From Paguma larvata (Eukaryota > Chordata > Mammalia > Carnivora > Viverridae), in assembly GCA_030068075.1 (NCBI GenBank), contig CM057833.1:48379587-48443586 (forward strand): a stretch of 64,000 bases of DNA, written 5' to 3'. Below the pieces are notes generated by a model that did not search any database, was not told where the DNA came from, and worked only from the letters and a program-made list of their open reading frames with translations. This document shows, piece by piece, positions 60,751 to 64,000 of the stretch (position 1 is its first letter; each line of letters begins with the position of its first letter). The translations under genes were made by a program, and so were the position numbers.

Positions 60751-61395
60751 ACCAAATATTGACTTTATGGACATGGCAGAACAAACAAGTTAAAAACACA
60801 GATTAGTATTGTGTTTTGTATCAAATAATAATTGGATAATACTACCTGAGCAGAGCAGGAAATTTGGGGCAACAAAAAAAAGGAATCAACAGTAAAGTCC
60901 CATGGCACACACTTCTAAAACCTCATCTTGACTCACCCTCCTTTTCAGCTAAGACTGCGTCATTGCCATACTAGAGACAGTTCCTCGCTGTGTTGTGATT
61001 GTTGTGATAAACCAAAATGACCATCATAACATATTCCAAATGCGTTTGTAACAACCCTTTTCACCGGAGACTCTCAAAACACCTCTTTCACATTATTGGT
61101 TGACAACTATCATTTCTTTGTTTTACAAATTCTCAGACACAGCCTTCTAGATGTAGAAGTATTATGGTCTCATTGCCAGTCCAGCAACCGAGGTCAGTCT
61201 TTTCATGTTTACGATAAGCAAACTACTGAGTGATATCTCTGCCATTGTAAAGATTAATCACACAAACAGAACATCTATGTATTTTTATTGCTACTACATT
61301 CTTTTTAGTAGATGTCTGAATTTTTGGCATTTGTTATAGTATTAGGAATTATTCTAAAAATAAATAATATGTCAATTATTATTTAATAATAATTA

Positions 61396-61467
61396 AATAA
61401 TTTAAATCATCAATGTATAGTCAAAAATGAGAATAATTTAAATCGTCAATGTGTAGTCAAAAATGAG
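61396..61467 (+). repeat. 36-bp tandem duplication
   Basis: Units 61396-61431 and 61432-61467 each contain ATTTAAATC and GTCAAAAATGAGA. They differ at about two positions (CAT/CGT and GTATAG/GTGTAG). Confidence 0.9.
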
Positions 61468-61517
61468 ACCCAATGTTTAGAATTTGGGCTTACTGAACCA
61501 CTCCGTCTTTTAAAAAC

Positions 61518-61732
61518 CTGTTTTCTGGGGTACGTGAGTGGCTCAGTCGGTTGAGCACCCGACTTTGGCTCAGGTCATGATCTCCTGGTTGGTGAGTTCA
61601 GGACCCATATCGGGCCCTCTGCTCTCAGCGCAGGGCAAATCCTCCGCCCCTCTCTCTCTCTGTACCCCTACCCCCTCCTCCCCCTCTCTCAAAAATGAAA
61701 ACATTAAAAAAATTTTTTTAATCCTGCTTTCT
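61518..61732 (+). mobile_element. Carnivore SINE, sense, diverged
   Basis: Body from GGGGTACGTGAGTGGCTCAG (61527) to AAAATGAAAACATTAAAAAA, shortened in the middle. The flanks CCTGTTTTCTG and CCTGCTTTCTG are a near-perfect TSD. Confidence 0.9.
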
Positions 61733-62028
61733 GAGATATTCCAAATCAAGAGGACAGAAGTAAGGTATTGCTGGAGGTAAGCCAAGAATAATTTACTTAG
61801 TGCTTTAGACGGCCGCCAAATCAGGGTACCTCAAGTCACTCATCCGAATCAATAAACGAATATTTATTACACACCTAGACCAAGCGATCATGCTGGGCTC
61901 TGTGGACAATGTCCCATCAGGAGGTCCAACCCTGCCTGGCCGCGCTGTTTGTAGCAGTGCGGAGCTAAGACAGATAAGCGAGTAACTCTCCCTAAGGTGG
62001 AAAGAGGCTCTGACGTGAGACCGGGGGC

Positions 62029-62053
62029 GGGGGGGGGGGGGGGGGGGGGGGGG
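62029..62053 (+). repeat. G25 homopolymer (potential G-quadruplex)
   Basis: A run of 25 G preceded by GGGGGC. No coding role. It may be a sequencing or assembly weak point as well as a quadruplex-forming site. Confidence 0.9.
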
Positions 62054-64000
62054 TAGAAGTTCTTCTCAACAGTGCTGACCGAGCACACGTGAAGTGTCCT
62101 GACGGCAGGGACAGGGGAAGGTGTAGGAGCCACATTCCCTTTCCGTAGACGGCTCAGAAGCCAGTGGGGAGGCGATGCAAGGAGAGATGGAAGTCCCAGG
62201 GAGGAGCAGCGTCCTGGAGGGAGACTTTTCTTTAGAAGGACGAGCGTATAAATTCTGGGAGAGCAGGGTTCTCGGGACGCGGGGCCTGCACATCACGAGT
62301 AGTCTCCGGTAGCTGTGGGATATAAATGCAGGAGAACAAGGGGAACCCTTTTCCTTTCGGGGAGCCCAGACGCACAGCGTGGAAGTGCCCAGTCCTTGGC
62401 CTGTCTTCTCCTAGCGATGGAACCTTATCTACCATGGGGAGAAGAGAACAGAGAGGCATTCTTTGTGATGAAATGACTGCGTATTGCAGTTTGAAGCCTC
62501 ATCGGCCAGATGAGATTTGATGATTCAGAGCCGAGAGCCCTTTGCTTCTTAACAGGACAAACAGAAAGACCATCTGGTGGGTTCACGTTCTTCCTCAGAT
62601 ACGTCCTCTGCTTCCTGGACGTTCAAAGTCCCTTTCAAGGCCAACCCTCCGGATGGTGTGTCCCCAGCTGTTTCTGGCCCTGGACCTTGGAACAGTTCTG
62701 CAAGGTCACCTGTCTCTCTGCAAATCGAACTAGCTTCCTTCCCTGCCTGCTCAGAGGTAGAGAGACGTCCAGTCCCTTCATCAGATAAGATTTGGTTCCC
62801 AGACAACGGCATTTCCGCTAATACCTGCCGATACCGTCGAGGCAAAGAGAACTGCTTTCCCTAGCCACCCGCGAGAGAATTCCGCCGTTTATATTTCTGC
62901 CTCTCTTAGAAAGCCTCATCTCCCCACCGCGTGAGTACGGCTGACTCCCGGGTATCGAAATCTGTACTCGAATTGGGCATTCATTGAACAAGACTTCAGT
63001 GAATGAACTTTTTAAGCCATTTTCTGTAAAACGAAGAAGGATCTGCTCTTCCTGTCCGACTACAGTACGGTTGCTCCCGGACGGTAGCTCAGAATCGGAG
63101 GAGATCACTGCGAAATTCGGGTTTTCGGCTAAGACCTATTTAACCAAAGTATGTTTCGCGCTCATTCCCGAGAGGCCGTAGCCAAAATGTAAATCCCGGG
63201 ACCTTTCGGGGTTGTTTCGTCAGCTTTCCAGCCGAGGATCTTTTCACGGGAGTGTCGGAGGCTGGAATTACTGGAATTGACCTTTTTATTTTCTTTTCCA
63301 TTTTTCTCTCGTCTGGCAATAAAGTAGAACACCCAGATTAGTGTTATTTCCCTGCAAGTCATTTTTATGATTTGGTTTGCGTTAGTGAGAACGAAATATT
63401 AATCTGCTCAGCTCTGCTTAGTAATTACATTAGACGTGTCACTTTTTCCATCATTTCTTAGGTTTCATTTCTCGTCGCTGTCTTCGTCTAGAGTTCACCA
63501 GCGGGTTTCCAAATAATTGGTGAAGGAACAAAACCAGTTTCGTAGTCCCTTAAAGTTACATGGAGTGTGTACACAGACCTCTCCCCCAGGGACACGCTAT
63601 AGACGAGATGGTCACATCAGAACTTGTACAGTCATTCTGCTTTTTATTTTATTTTTTCCGATGATTGTATATCCACATAGACTTCGCCTTCTAAATTATA
63701 CACGTTCTACTGAAATAAGCCTGAGGGAGCAGGTCGCTGAGAAGGCAAGGAGGACCCCACTGTGATTTTTGTGGCGACTTTATCAGGATCACACGAGATT
63801 CTAGTTTAAGCTTGGGATCAGACTCTTTTTTCTGGGGGAGGGGGGGAGCTTATGTCCATTAAACCATGCTGCCCTTTAACTCTGCTTTAACTCAGTCCCC
63901 CCATCACAATAGGACGACCCCCAGGCATTTGTCATCTGAGGACCCCATGGCACCTTCTTGATTGGAAGCTGCATCCTAAACGGACGGTCTCCTCAGTCCT
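62054..64000. other. Unique intronic DNA, relatively CpG-rich
   Basis: 62300-63260 holds many CpG and overlapping ORFs of 92-98 codons on both strands, none with a recognisable domain. The NFIA next-exon peptide is not found here. Confidence 0.5.

Larger units (their letters stand above)
12958..64000 (+). other. NFIA: NFIA intron 3, 5' portion
   Basis: This begins with the consensus donor GTAAGT. I looked by eye for the next NFIA exon (encoding a peptide starting GHLGFQDSF) and did not find it, so the intron appears to exceed 51 kb. That agrees with the very long introns known for NFI genes. All downstream repeats and candidate elements are intronic if no nested gene exists. I saw none. Confidence 0.8.

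Overview
This is vertebrate nuclear DNA from a cat-like carnivore (Feliformia, most likely Felidae). The evidence is about nineteen copies, on both strands, of the carnivore tRNA-Lys-type SINE in its felid form. Its head reads GGGGCGCCTGGGTGGCTCAG, its body ends in a CT-rich stretch, and its tail is AATAAATAAACATT. Several copies have intact target-site duplications (TSDs), so they are fairly young. Carnivore L1 3' ends and a background of ancient mammalian repeats (MIR, L2, MER20, MER5-type hAT) fit this.

The only protein-coding sequence I can defend is one 66-bp exon at 12892-12957 on the + strand, with consensus splice sites. It encodes the linker peptide that follows the DNA-binding domain of nuclear factor I A (NFIA), exon 3 in the usual numbering. 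Everything before it is therefore intron 2 and everything after it intron 3 of NFIA, a CTF/NFI-family transcription factor. I did not see the neighbouring exons. Almost all open reading frames are chance ORFs or lie in repeats.

Layout: 1-12.9 kb is intron 2, with three SINEs, an old local duplication at 4.4-4.9 kb, a large CTTT microsatellite at 7.65-7.93 kb and a (GCT)7 tract 180 bp upstream of the exon. 13-23 kb is SINE-poor intron 3 with MIR/L2 relics and two motif-dense stretches that could be conserved regulatory elements. 23.6-46 kb is retrotransposon-rich: two L1 3' ends in opposite orientations, many SINEs, and two unusual SINE pairs. It also holds a degraded Ty3/Gypsy reverse-transcriptase/RNase H fragment at about 44.74-45.12 kb. 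46-59 kb is again SINE-poor, with MER20, MIR and L2 relics. 59-62 kb holds nested SINEs, an L1-SINE composite, a tandem duplication and a 25-nt G run. 62-64 kb is unrecognised intron that looks richer in CpG.

No operon, CRISPR array, rRNA or true tRNA gene is present. The most notable items are the Gypsy-type pol relic, the L1-SINE composite, and two SINE pairs that share target sites. All repeat-family names are from recognition by eye; subfamily assignment needs RepeatMasker.
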